This document shows positions 42,032 to 51,081 of a stretch of DNA of 64,000 bases, one piece after another. Both the position numbers and the translations under genes were made by a program. The notes under the pieces are model-generated. The model saw only the letters and a program-made list of their open reading frames with translations. It had not been told where the DNA came from and did not search any database. Source of the stretch: JAFGDI01 sp963667715 (GTDB lineage Bacteria > Planctomycetota > Phycisphaerae > Sedimentisphaerales > SM23-30); NCBI GenBank assembly GCA_963667715.1, contig OY763926.1, positions 2,666,001 to 2,730,000 of the forward strand. Direction: 5' to 3'. The stretch's first letter is position 1. The number at the start of each line of letters is the position of its first letter.

Positions 42032-42145
42032 TAACGCCTCACACAATTAAACAAAGTAACTATAGAGCAATAAAACAAATATTATACCATTTCTTGAACA
42101 TATATACAGCACTTTCTTTCACAAAACTGCAACAATCACCCTCTG

Positions 42146-43417
42146 TCATATATTAAGCTTTTTCATCAGCGGCTTCATTGTAGTACCCTGCACAATAAGC
42201 GAGAATGCAACACAGGCAAAGCCCGCAAGAATCAGTGCCGGACGATATTTGACAAGTAACTCCCCAGCACCGCCGATAGATTCATATGGCAGATGGAGTA
42301 ATAAGGCGATCGGGATAGAGCCTCGCAAGCCGCCCCAGAAGATAACATGCTTCCAGTTGTCCGGACGGCGAGTGCCAACTTTGTTACCTAGCCAATAAAA
42401 GACATAACTCACCAAAGCACGTGAAATGATCATAGCGGCAATTGAACCTAAAACAACTGTTATGGTAGTGATCCCCTCTGGCAGCTGGGAAGGCAGTTCT
42501 CTGAGCTCTAGACCAATTAGGATAAAGAGCATAGAATTGAGCAGGAAATCTATCGATTCGAAAAAGACCTCTACAGTTTCAGTAGTCTTTTTACTCATAG
42601 AGAACTTCTTGCCATGATTACCAATGATCAAACCGGCAGTAACCGTAGAAATAACACCAGACATATGGAAATATTCAGCTAGCCAGAATGCACCATAAGC
42701 AAGAGTTATACATATAGCGTTTTCGAGCAGATGATCTTCAAGCTTGCGGAGAAAGAGAAAGGCTGTTACACCACAAATAAAACCTATAATAAGCCCGCCG
42801 CCAGAGACCGATACGAAATTTGAAATGGCATGAGTTACACTAAGATCAGTACCCATTAGCAAAGCTTCGAAGATTATACCAAATATAACAACACCAGTAG
42901 CATCGTTAAGAAGCGATTCTCCCTCAACCAGTATCTTAAGATCTTCAGGTGCTCCAACTTCCTTAAATAGTGCCAGTACACTAACCGGGTCAGTAGGCGA
43001 GATAAGAGCACCAAATAGCATAGCGATCATACCTGCACCAATACCAATAGAATAGCCGAAGATCGCACCACAGACGACAGTAGAGATAATAACGCCAGGG
43101 ATAGCAAACGATAGCACCGGCCATATGTTCTTCATAAGATGCTGCAGCTCTATATGAAACGCACCTTGAAACAGCAACGGCGGTAGAAATACAAAGAATA
43201 TCAGCTCATGGCCAAAACCAAACTCCTCAGGAGATGGGCCAAAATGGAAAACACCGATCATAAGACCGACAAGGGTCAGAAATATAGTATATGGCAAATG
43301 AGTTATCCGCTTAGCTACGGTACCAACAAGACACGCTAGTATCATAAGACCAATATAAATACCAACAGTATGTTCGATCGCTATAGAGCCTGCGGCGTGC
43401 TGAATATGTTCCTGCAT
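42146..43417 (-). CDS. CPA1-type Na+/H+ antiporter (NhaP-like)
   Basis: 423 residues with about 12 helices. The transport-site motif GALISPTDPVSVLAL (with the paired polar residues of electroneutral CPA1 carriers) and VEGESLLNDATGVVIF are clear. A start at 43417 (MQEHIQHAAGS) has a GGGA site, while the longer frame at 43444 has none. It exchanges Na+ or K+ for protons in pH and salt homeostasis. The short C-terminus lacks a regulatory domain. Confidence 0.9.
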   Translation of the reverse strand: MQEHIQHAAGSIAIEHTVGIYIGLMILACLVGTVAKRITHLPYTIFLTLVGLMIGVFHFGPSPEEFGFGHELIFFVFLPPLLFQGAFHIELQHLMKNIWPVLSFAIPGVIISTVVCGAIFGYSIGIGAGMIAMLFGALISPTDPVSVLALFKEVGAPEDLKILVEGESLLNDATGVVIFGIIFEALLMGTDLSVTHAISNFVSVSGGGLIIGFICGVTAFLFLRKLEDHLLENAICITLAYGAFWLAEYFHMSGVISTVTAGLIIGNHGKKFSMSKKTTETVEVFFESIDFLLNSMLFILIGLELRELPSQLPEGITTITVVLGSIAAMIISRALVSYVFYWLGNKVGTRRPDNWKHVIFWGGLRGSIPIALLLHLPYESIGGAGELLVKYRPALILAGFACVAFSLIVQGTTMKPLMKKLNI

Positions 43418-43475
43418 AAATCTAATCCCAATTTGCGTAACCATAGATTAGGTTACAGTATAAAAGTAAAACAAG

Positions 43476-44093
43476 CTATAAGCTTTCGGCAAGCTTTATT
43501 ATGTCACGACCAAGTGAAATTTTGGTTCGATCGGATATTGTTTGCCAGCTTCTCTGGCCGGCCTTTAATATATGTATCGTATTTCGTGCTGACCCCATAG
43601 CCGAAGTATCATTCAAAACAATAGCGTCAAGATTCTTCTGCATAAGCTTTCGTCGGGCATTCGACCGGGCATTTTTATCCTGCACCGCAAAACCGATAAG
43701 CTTCTGATGCTGTTTAGTCCGCCCCAGCTCAGCTAAAATATCCATAGTACGAACCATATGCAGGTTCATATCACCGGGCATCTTAACTATCTTAGCGTCA
43801 AAAGTCTTCGCCGGAGTATAATCAGCAACAGCCGCAGTCATAATTACCAGATCTATCTTATCATAAATATCTAAGACCGCAGCAGCCATATCGGCGGCAC
43901 TAACAACAGATATAAACTTCACACCTTTGGGACGGGCAAGAGCGGTAGGACCGCTGATAAGTGTAACCTTATGGCCAGCACCAACTGCCGCCGCAGCACA
44001 GGAGTATCCCATCTGGCCCGATGAGCCGTTAGTGAGGAATCTGACAGGGTCAATATATTCCCGGGTTGGGCCAGCTGTAATGAGAATGTGCAT
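43476..44093 (-). CDS. coaB: Stand-alone phosphopantothenate-cysteine ligase (CoaB domain)
   Basis: 205 residues matching only the CoaB (DFP) half of CoaBC: ILITAGPTREYIDPVRFLTNGSSGQMG, the VSAADM region, MTAAVADYTP, IGFAVQDKN and the C-terminal segment. The flavoprotein half (CoaC, decarboxylase) is missing and not in the window. It would join cysteine to 4'-phosphopantothenate in coenzyme A synthesis. The ATG has no Shine-Dalgarno and is immediately preceded by heptanucleotide repeats. Confidence 0.88.
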   Translation of the reverse strand: MHILITAGPTREYIDPVRFLTNGSSGQMGYSCAAAAVGAGHKVTLISGPTALARPKGVKFISVVSAADMAAAVLDIYDKIDLVIMTAAVADYTPAKTFDAKIVKMPGDMNLHMVRTMDILAELGRTKQHQKLIGFAVQDKNARSNARRKLMQKNLDAIVLNDTSAMGSARNTIHILKAGQRSWQTISDRTKISLGRDIIKLAESL

Positions 44094-44135
44094 GAGTTAG
44101 GATCTAGGAGTTAGAATTTAAAAATTAGGAGCCAG
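44094..44135. repeat. Degenerate heptanucleotide tandem repeat upstream of coaB
   Basis: Six in-phase seven-base units GAGTTAG, GATCTAG, GAGTTAG, AATTTAA, AAATTAG, GAGCCAG abut the coaB start codon. A similar series (GAGCTAG, GAGATAT) occurs at 63845-63858. Confidence 0.6.
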
Positions 44136-44153
44136 GTACTATTACCCGGCCCC
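44120..44153 (-). terminator. Intrinsic terminator of the DAHP synthase gene
   Basis: On the minus strand GGGGCCGGGTA pairs with TACCTGGCTCC (11 pairs with G-U wobbles, four-base loop), followed by TAATTTTT. It overlaps the heptanucleotide repeat. Confidence 0.65.
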
Positions 44154-44162
44154 TTTTATTAT

Positions 44163-45170
44163 TTAGCATTGACGAGCAGCGATGATCTTCTTTGCCATAT
44201 CCATAAGCTGGGCAAAAAGTACATCGGTAAGAGCCTGCGGGCCGTCACATTTGGCACGTTCCGGACAGTTATGAACTTCGACCATAAAACCGTCAGCACC
44301 AGCAGCAAGGCCAGCAAGAGCCAGGTCGATAACAAAATCACGATGACCAGCGGCATGCGATGGGTCGACAATAACTGGCAGGTGTGTATTGCGTTTAGCA
44401 GCAACAATAGCACCAACATCAAGGTTATATCTAAGTTCTGGTTCAAATCCTGTACTGCCGCGTTCACAAAGGATAACATCATGATTACCTTCGCTGAGAA
44501 TGTATTCAGCACTCATGAGCCATTCCTTAACAGTATTAGCTGAGCCACGCTTGAGCAGAACCGGCTTGCGGATCTTACCTACTTCGCTGAGCAATACGAA
44601 ATTCTGCATATTACGGGCACCAACCTGTACAACGTCTGCATATTTTGCAACCAGCTCAACATTACGAGGGTCCATTACCTCAGTAACAATTGGCAGCCCA
44701 TTCTCATCACCACAGGCACGCAGGATCTTGAGTCCCTCTTCGCCCATGCCCTGAAAACTGTATGGACTGGTACGAGGCTTGAAAGCACCGCCACGAAGCA
44801 TATTAGCACCAGCGGCTTTAACAGCCTTGGCAGTAGCGTGACAGTCTTCTTCGATCTCGATAGCACAAGGACCGGCGATCAGGGCATAATTGCCGCCGCC
44901 AACCTTAACGCCAGAAACATCAATAATAGAGTTTTCCTTCTGCAGATCACGACTAGCCATCTTATACGGCTTCATAACCGGAACTACCCGCTCTACACAA
45001 TCAATTGTAGTGAGCAGATCAGGAAGAGTTTCATTCTCTTCACCCATAGCACCAATAATAGTGCGGAACTGGCCCTGTGAAATATGAGCCTTCAGGCCCA
45101 GCTGGTCAAGACGGTCAACAACATGGTCTATTCCAGCCTGTTCAGTACCAGATTTAAGTACAATTAACAT
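44163..45170 (-). CDS. aroF: 3-deoxy-7-phosphoheptulonate synthase (DAHP synthase, AroF/AroA-beta type)
   Basis: 335 residues. An N-terminal ferredoxin-like domain (about 1-75; MLIVLKSGTEQAGIDHVVDRL) typical of the type I-beta form precedes the barrel with YALIAGPCAIE, MLRGGAFKPRTSPYSFQGMG, VGARNMQNFVLLSEVGK, LLKRGSANTVKEWLMSAEYI and VDPSHAAGHRD. It makes the first intermediate of the shikimate pathway. GGAGG lies six bases before the ATG. The pheA gene is upstream on the same strand, so both ends of phenylalanine synthesis are together. Confidence 0.95.
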   Translation of the reverse strand: MLIVLKSGTEQAGIDHVVDRLDQLGLKAHISQGQFRTIIGAMGEENETLPDLLTTIDCVERVVPVMKPYKMASRDLQKENSIIDVSGVKVGGGNYALIAGPCAIEIEEDCHATAKAVKAAGANMLRGGAFKPRTSPYSFQGMGEEGLKILRACGDENGLPIVTEVMDPRNVELVAKYADVVQVGARNMQNFVLLSEVGKIRKPVLLKRGSANTVKEWLMSAEYILSEGNHDVILCERGSTGFEPELRYNLDVGAIVAAKRNTHLPVIVDPSHAAGHRDFVIDLALAGLAAGADGFMVEVHNCPERAKCDGPQALTDVLFAQLMDMAKKIIAARQC

Positions 45171-45243
45171 CTATATCCTCCGATTCATTAAAAACATATC
45201 ATAATCAGGGCCAGCAGGTAATTCCCGCCGTTCCACTGTTATT

Positions 45244-45249
45244 ATTATA
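45244..45249 (-). promoter_or_regulatory. Extended -10 promoter element upstream of DAHP synthase
   Basis: On the minus strand the sequence TTGCTATAAT has an extended -10 (TGC before a perfect TATAAT). No good -35 is present. It suggests that aroF is transcribed on its own as well as from pheA. Confidence 0.4.
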
Positions 45250-45304
45250 GCAAACATTATTATAAAAATATTAAAATCAACTTATTACTCATCTGTCGTC
45301 AGCG

Positions 45305-46384
45305 TTAAAATACTTCCGGCGAGATCGGGAAGCTGCCCATAACTGAGAAATGAGCACACTGACGCGATGCATGGTCAATAGCACGCTTGACATTATCATC
45401 ATCCTTATGACCAAGAGCGTCAGCAAAGAAGTAATATTCTGCTGCATTATTACTGCTGGCATGAGATTTCAGATTTGTCAGGTTTACATCATTATGCCTG
45501 AATGCCTGAAGTACATCTACCAGAGCGCCAGCCTTATCCGGAACACTAAAGATCATAGTCGTCTTATCGTTTCCAGTTGATTTTGGTGGTGTCCGGCCAA
45601 TAACGAAGAATCGTGTCACATTATTAGTGCGATCTTCAATATTCTCGACCAGTATCTTCAGCCCGTATATTTCAGATGCATGTTTAGAGCCAATAGCAGC
45701 AGCACCTTCCTCATTGCGAACCCGCTGGACCGCTGAAGCTGATGACGGCGACTGGACAATATCAACACCCGGCAAAGTAGAGTTCAGCCAGTTACGACAC
45801 TGATTGATAACTTCTGGCTTGGAATATACCTTCTTGATCTGATCCATAGGACAGGCTGCCATCAGATTATGATGAATAGCCAGATACATTTCCGCACAGA
45901 TAGTCACGTCGGTATTAACAAGCATATCAATAGTCTCGATAACTCCGCCGGCAATAGTATTTTCAAATGGAACAAGACCAAAATCTGTATGGCCGCGTGA
46001 TACCTCATTGAAAACTGATGCTATATCGGTAAGCGTTTCGTATTCTACGCTTTCTCCAAACTTCAATACTGAAGCCTGATGAGAGTAGCTGCCCTCTGGG
46101 CCCAGACAACCAATACGCAGCGGACGTTCCAAAAAGAACGAACCACTCATAAGCTCACGATATACCGCCATAAGACACTTATCTGGCAATGGGCCGGTAT
46201 TATTTGCCTTTATCTTATCAAGCACAGCCCTTTCACGGTCTGGTGCATATATTGGCGGAGCGTTCTTTTCTGTACGTTTATATTTACCAACCTCAACAAC
46301 GACCTGTGCGCGATCATTTAGCAACTGCACGATCTGCTTGTCGAGCGAATCAATTTTATCTCTAAGTTCTGCCAGTTTATCCAA
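45305..46384 (-). CDS. pheA: Bifunctional chorismate mutase / prephenate dehydratase (P-protein)
   Basis: 359 residues from a TTG at 46384 (AAAGGA six bases upstream); the longer frame begins at a GTG at 46399 whose own codons contain that site. Residues about 1-85 are the AroQ chorismate mutase (LRDKIDSLDKQIVQLLNDRAQVVVEVGKYK). About 92-270 is prephenate dehydratase (RIGCLGPEGSYSHQASV, FGLVPFENTIAGGVIETID, and NNVTRFFVIG). About 280-359 is an ACT domain (TTMIFSVPDKAGALVDVLQAF) for phenylalanine feedback. It turns chorismate into phenylpyruvate. Confidence 0.95.
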   Translation of the reverse strand: MDKLAELRDKIDSLDKQIVQLLNDRAQVVVEVGKYKRTEKNAPPIYAPDRERAVLDKIKANNTGPLPDKCLMAVYRELMSGSFFLERPLRIGCLGPEGSYSHQASVLKFGESVEYETLTDIASVFNEVSRGHTDFGLVPFENTIAGGVIETIDMLVNTDVTICAEMYLAIHHNLMAACPMDQIKKVYSKPEVINQCRNWLNSTLPGVDIVQSPSSASAVQRVRNEEGAAAIGSKHASEIYGLKILVENIEDRTNNVTRFFVIGRTPPKSTGNDKTTMIFSVPDKAGALVDVLQAFRHNDVNLTNLKSHASSNNAAEYYFFADALGHKDDDNVKRAIDHASRQCAHFSVMGSFPISPEVF

Positions 46385-46399
46385 ACTCAGTCCTTTCAC

Positions 46400-46717
46400 A
46401 TAGAATGATGATCCAAATGTAACCGCCGTACAACAAACAGGCTATGGCTACAATACATTATTTTAAGCTAGAAACCGGTTTTTTTCAATTCAAAATATCA
46501 TAACATTATATTACAGAATGAAATACCTGCAATGTAATACTCAACCTTGATAATCATTGAACCAGACCCACTGGCAGGCCCAAAATCAGTTGCGTATTAC
46601 GACATAAAAGTCAGATTTCAACAGGCGTCAATCCCTACAACCCGACAAATTACTTGAAAAAGAGTACGAATTATGTTAGAAGTAAGCTAACAACAATTGT
46701 TTCAGGAGACAGAACAA
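46400..46717. other. Divergent intergenic region between pheA and the secretin gene
   Basis: About 318 bases. It contains the pheA promoter (46460-46488). A TTGAAA near 46650 with TAGAAG 17 bases later is a weak candidate promoter for the secretin gene. No other gene or strong repeat seen. Confidence 0.5.
46460..46488 (-). promoter_or_regulatory. Sigma-70-type promoter of pheA
   Basis: On the minus strand TTGAAA and TAAAAT are separated by exactly 17 bases; the predicted transcript start is about 70 bases before the pheA start codon. No leader peptide rich in phenylalanine was seen. Confidence 0.65.
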
Positions 46718-49078
46718 ATGAAAAATAATGGATTATTACTCGCCCTGTTGTTCCTTGTATTCACTTTACCAGCAATAACTTATGCACAGGAAGCAGCAGC
46801 TCCGCAACCTATAAAAGCCAGCTGCTACTACCCTGATCTGGAACCAAAACAGCTATTCCAGATGCTCTCTGAGACCTATCATGTCCAGTTTGACGGCATA
46901 GAACTGGTCTCCGGCCCGGTCACTCTTATAAGCCGTGAAAAAGTTGACGTTAACGGAATGATAGTTCTTCTCAATGAAGTCTTGCTGAAACAGAACCGAA
47001 AAGCAATACTGAACGGCCAGATAATAATGATCACCCAGATCCAGGATATAGATCAGGTTATCAAACTGAGCTATCTAAAGCCTGACGAGACGGTATCTAT
47101 CCTGAAAAAGCGTTTTATGCCACCCGGACAAGAGGGTGATAATAAGAATAAGAAACCCAGTATGATCGAACCGCACCCAAATGGCGACTCGATCATTGTT
47201 CGCGGCCCTGAAAAGGTTATCAAAGAGATTCAGTCATATCTGGCTGAGATCGACCTGCCGGTAGCTGGTGCAGGCACTAAACCCGCCCAGACCAAGCCTA
47301 CTATAACTCCAACTATCCCTACCAGTGATGTCGCTGGTCTGCTAAAGAGTAATATCCCTGAAATAGTTATTCGCAGTATCGACCTTAACAACCCGGTAAC
47401 CGATGAAATATTAGACTATCTGAAGGAAGTATACCTGGTATCTCCAAATGCATCAGCTGAAGAGCGTGCCAGAAAAGTATATAATATCCATAAACACCCG
47501 AAACTGAGAAAGATCGTTGTTGAAGGCCCGGATTATGTTATTGACGAAATGGAAAGGGTTATCAAAGAAGAGCTGGACGTTGCCCCCCCAGGCCCGCCAG
47601 TTATGCAGCGATATATCACCCTGAACTATATCAGCGTCGAGTCATTCCAGGCACTGATGGAAAACAACCCAACGCTAAAAGGTAAATACACCGCCACAGA
47701 AGAAAGAAATAATGTTATCGTTGTAGACACTCAGGATGAGACTATTTTCCCGGTAATAGAAGATCTTAAAAAGAAATTTGATATTGATAAAAAAGAACTG
47801 CGTTTTATCCCTCTGTCATATGCCAATGCAGATGATGTAACCAATCTGCTTAACCAGATATATAAGTCGGCTCCGCCGGAAACTCCACAGGAGTTGATCG
47901 AAGCCCAGGCTGATGGTGCCGAAAACAGCGACCTTACAACCGAAAAGATCAAACAGAGAATCTCCAAAGTTGGTATAAACGATGCTAGTTTTGCCGAGCG
48001 TATAAGTCAATCACTGGCACTGGTAAATCAAAGTGAATACACGATTGTATCTGATAAGGTACGTAACGCGCTGATAGTATATACTTTTTCACGTAACTTC
48101 CCTAAGATCATGCAGATGATCGCCCAACTGGACGTTGCCCAGCAAATGGTATACATCGAAGTATTTATTACTCAGGTAAACAAAAGTAACAATAAAGAAA
48201 GCGGAGTACAGTGGGATTACGCTAACCAATATGAACGTGATGGCCATATTGGCAGCTATACTGCAACCAGTCGTTTTAACGACTTTGACAGTATCCCAGG
48301 TTTGTCATACGAAGTACTCGACCATGACTTTAAAATGAGCCTGAAAGCTATGGTAACCTCTGGTAATATTGACGTTATTTCTAGACCACATCTGGTAACC
48401 AAGAACAATATCTGGGGTGAAATATCGCTCGGTAACAAAGTGCCGCAGCTGGAAAGCCTTGAAACCAGATATGACCAGGCATATATAAGCAGGGTAAAAT
48501 ATGATGATGTAACCACAAAACTGCGAGTTAAGCCTCAGATCCATCCAGATAAGTTCATTTCTCTGGAAATTGAACAGACCGTTGACGATATAAGTACCGA
48601 GACATTCCAGATCACACAGGACTTTAATCCTCAGATCATAAATAAACGTGAAGCAAAGGTTAACCTGCGAATTAAAAATGGTCAGACTGTATGTTTAGCT
48701 GGCTTCACTGGCGACAAGATAAATGAGATGGAAGACAAGGTTCCATTATTGGGTGATATCCCACTGGTAGGCCTGCTGTTCAAACACTCATATAAAAAAC
48801 GTGAAAAGGTTGAGATGATCATCTTCCTGACACCACATATCCTTGACACACCGGAAGATTCGCTGAGGATGACCAACGACCTGAGAAGCCGTTCCAAGAG
48901 CGAAAAAAGAGATGACAGACTTATGGAAACCCTGCAGCCGCAGGATTATCTGGTAGATCCGAAGTATTCTATTGATCCAGAAACACCAGATACAGATGAG
49001 TTCAACACCAATACTGTCATTGACGAAGACAAGATTATATTAGAAGTACCAGTAACACCAGATACAGAAGAAAAATAA
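46718..49078 (+). CDS. Secretin (type II secretion / type IV pilus GspD-PilQ family)
   Basis: 786 residues from the ATG at 46718 (CAGGAGA eight bases upstream; the longer frame from 46697 includes it). A signal peptide is present. The N-terminal periplasmic part has an N0-like domain (SCYYPDLEPKQLFQMLSETY) and several N1-type repeats (IQDIDQVIKLSYLKPDETVSIL, LNYISVESFQALMENNP, IPLSYANADDVTNLLNQIY). The C-terminal secretin channel contains VYIEVFITQVN, VISRPHLVTKNN, and the signature VPLLGDIPLVGLLFK followed by LTPHIL. It should form the outer-membrane gate of a type II-like or pilus-like system. No other general secretion gene is adjacent except the VWA protein behind it. Confidence 0.92.
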   Translation: MKNNGLLLALLFLVFTLPAITYAQEAAAPQPIKASCYYPDLEPKQLFQMLSETYHVQFDGIELVSGPVTLISREKVDVNGMIVLLNEVLLKQNRKAILNGQIIMITQIQDIDQVIKLSYLKPDETVSILKKRFMPPGQEGDNKNKKPSMIEPHPNGDSIIVRGPEKVIKEIQSYLAEIDLPVAGAGTKPAQTKPTITPTIPTSDVAGLLKSNIPEIVIRSIDLNNPVTDEILDYLKEVYLVSPNASAEERARKVYNIHKHPKLRKIVVEGPDYVIDEMERVIKEELDVAPPGPPVMQRYITLNYISVESFQALMENNPTLKGKYTATEERNNVIVVDTQDETIFPVIEDLKKKFDIDKKELRFIPLSYANADDVTNLLNQIYKSAPPETPQELIEAQADGAENSDLTTEKIKQRISKVGINDASFAERISQSLALVNQSEYTIVSDKVRNALIVYTFSRNFPKIMQMIAQLDVAQQMVYIEVFITQVNKSNNKESGVQWDYANQYERDGHIGSYTATSRFNDFDSIPGLSYEVLDHDFKMSLKAMVTSGNIDVISRPHLVTKNNIWGEISLGNKVPQLESLETRYDQAYISRVKYDDVTTKLRVKPQIHPDKFISLEIEQTVDDISTETFQITQDFNPQIINKREAKVNLRIKNGQTVCLAGFTGDKINEMEDKVPLLGDIPLVGLLFKHSYKKREKVEMIIFLTPHILDTPEDSLRMTNDLRSRSKSEKRDDRLMETLQPQDYLVDPKYSIDPETPDTDEFNTNTVIDEDKIILEVPVTPDTEEK

Positions 49079-49081
49079 TAC

Positions 49082-50017
49082 ATGGTTCGTCAGGCTACTA
49101 ATAATAAGCCCCAAAATTCAACTAGCAGTTGGCTGTTATCAATAGTACTACACGTACTGGTGATAACAGCACTGCTGATAACGACCAGTAAGACCATAAG
49201 TAACCAGCTGGAAGATGCTCCACCGGCGAAGATCGGCAGTAGTCTGGATGATATTCAGCTGCAAGAAGATCAAGAGCTGGAAGAACTTTCCCTGCCACAG
49301 GCTCCTGCCTATAGCAGCAATATCATGCCCCAGCAAGACCTCTCGGGTATGAGCTTATCTTCGATCAAACCTATAACTGCGGTCCAAAACCACAACAGCC
49401 TTAAAAATAGCTCGAGTCTGCCCTCTAGTGCCGCTACAACCAAAAGTATATTCTTTGGCACTTCCGGCGAAGGTGAACGAATATGCTATATCGTCGACAT
49501 ATCCGGCAGTATGATCATGGCTATTGACTATATCAAAGCTGAGCTTATAAAGTCGGTTTCCAGACTAACGCCAGAGAAGTATTTCCAGATCATTTTTTAT
49601 GCCAATGAAGAACCGTTAATATTCTCACCAGAAGCCTTAACCCGGGCATCTTATCATAACCGTAAAAAGGCAGCAGAGTTCATAAATGCCATAGATGTTC
49701 AGCCGGTAACACCGGGAACTGAATCATGGCGACCGGTACTAAAGTCATTAAGATGCTGTTTCGATTCTGTAACATTTGACCGGAAAAGCCCAAATCTGAT
49801 ATACCTGTTCACTGACGGTGATTTTGAATATACTATAATCAATCCTGCCCTATCTGCCATGCAGAAAAGCCGTAAAGATCCGGCGATAATAAATGTCCTG
49901 CTATGCGGAAGTATGGATAATGAACGATACCTTATCCAACTAGCCGAGAGCTATCGCGGCGAATATAAATTCATGACAGACGACCAGCTGGTTAATCCAA
50001 CTATAAATAATAAATAG
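49082..50017 (+). CDS. Single-pass membrane protein with von Willebrand factor A domain
   Basis: 311 residues. One membrane helix near residues 17-36 (WLLSIVLHVLVITALLITT), then an acidic/proline-rich linker, then a VWA domain from about 130 with an intact MIDAS (DISGSM, Asp139-Ser141-Ser143; conserved Thr/Asp in LFTDGDFE). It begins three bases after the secretin stop, so the two are translationally linked. The helix-linker layout recalls TonB/ExbD-like proteins, but no TonB domain is seen. It probably binds a protein partner through a divalent metal in the periplasm, possibly the secretin. Confidence 0.85.
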   Translation: MVRQATNNKPQNSTSSWLLSIVLHVLVITALLITTSKTISNQLEDAPPAKIGSSLDDIQLQEDQELEELSLPQAPAYSSNIMPQQDLSGMSLSSIKPITAVQNHNSLKNSSSLPSSAATTKSIFFGTSGEGERICYIVDISGSMIMAIDYIKAELIKSVSRLTPEKYFQIIFYANEEPLIFSPEALTRASYHNRKKAAEFINAIDVQPVTPGTESWRPVLKSLRCCFDSVTFDRKSPNLIYLFTDGDFEYTIINPALSAMQKSRKDPAIINVLLCGSMDNERYLIQLAESYRGEYKFMTDDQLVNPTINNK

Positions 50018-50041
50018 GGAATTAACAGCTGATAATAGCTT

Positions 50042-50674
50042 CTATTTTGCACCCCGTGCGATCAGAAGTTCACGCATTTGCTTACTGCGTGCTCCCCCGA
50101 ACACACTCTTGTCATAGCTGGCCCTGGTGTTTATATCTGCCCCATGATCAAGCAAGAACTCCACCATCTCGACCCTGTCATTACAAACGGCAACCATAAG
50201 CGGCGTCGCTTCATCTATTCCAATATGTTCTATATCAGCATTATGGTCGAGCAAAATCTCAGCAGCCTTTACATTTCCATAATAAGCTGCGAAAGATAAA
50301 GCCGAATGATACCCCTTGAAAGGCTCGATCTTAGCGCCATTATCAAGCAGCAGCTGCAAGATGCGCTCCTGACCGGGATATGCCGCACAACCAACTGGTG
50401 TATACCACGCTTCACCCTTCTCGTCAATATCGGCGCCAAGCTCTATCAGAAGCTTTACCGCATCATACTGGCCGCTATTAACTGCTAGGATCAGAGGTGT
50501 ATCAACAGACCATGTGAGATTGAACCGCTCTTTCGCATCCAAATTTCCTCCCCAACTGGCATAACGCCTGATAGCCTGCAGATCACCCTTGCGAGCCGCA
50601 TCATGTATACCAACACAACCATTAACGGCTAACATAAAAGGAATCACTAAAACTAGAAGTAATAAACGGCACAT
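50042..50674 (-). CDS. Ankyrin-repeat lipoprotein
   Basis: 210 residues. The lipobox VNGC places an acylated Cys at residue 20. Five to six ankyrin repeats follow (AARKGDLQAIRRYASWGGNLDAK, TPLILAVNSGQYDAVKLLIELGADID, ATPLMVAVCNDRVEMVEFLLDHGADIN). It would be a surface or periplasmic protein-binding module. It is convergent with the VWA gene, 24 bases apart. Confidence 0.85.
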   Translation of the reverse strand: MCRLLLLVLVIPFMLAVNGCVGIHDAARKGDLQAIRRYASWGGNLDAKERFNLTWSVDTPLILAVNSGQYDAVKLLIELGADIDEKGEAWYTPVGCAAYPGQERILQLLLDNGAKIEPFKGYHSALSFAAYYGNVKAAEILLDHNADIEHIGIDEATPLMVAVCNDRVEMVEFLLDHGADINTRASYDKSVFGGARSKQMRELLIARGAK

Positions 50675-51081
50675 AACACCTCCCTATTGTAGAACAATAA
50701 AATTATTTCAACAACTCAATAACATAGCCTCATACTAAAACATTATTCATGCATGTCAATACTAAACATATATAAAACATATCAACCACAACGCAAATAG
50801 GTTAAGTGTATGTAGAATTAACAATTACAAGCATAAAACACATAAATATACAATAATAAGAATGGTATGTAAGCCATGATATTTTAGTAATTAAAAACAA
50901 GTGGACTATTATGAAATAAAATGTACACATTTTGGTTTAAATGACATTGATAAAGGTCATTTTAAACTGGAAATAATAGTATTCTTATGTAATATTAACA
51001 TTCTACATTACATCCTGTAAGCAAATTGCCTATATTAACACCACGGCAAGCAAAAAGAACCCCCAATTAAGGAAAAGCTTA
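50675..51081. other. Divergent intergenic region with an inverted repeat upstream of the Na/Pi cotransporter gene
   Basis: About 400 AT-rich bases. GTTTAAATGAC (50935-50945) and GTCATTTTAAAC (50956-50967) form an 11-base inverted repeat with one extra T, 115 bases before the transporter start. With no T run it looks like an operator or a stable leader hairpin. No clear Pho-box was identified. Nothing else seen. Confidence 0.45.

Noticed and set aside
44159..44543. Frames on both strands inside the DAHP synthase gene
   Set aside because: They are alternative frames of a well-supported enzyme gene.
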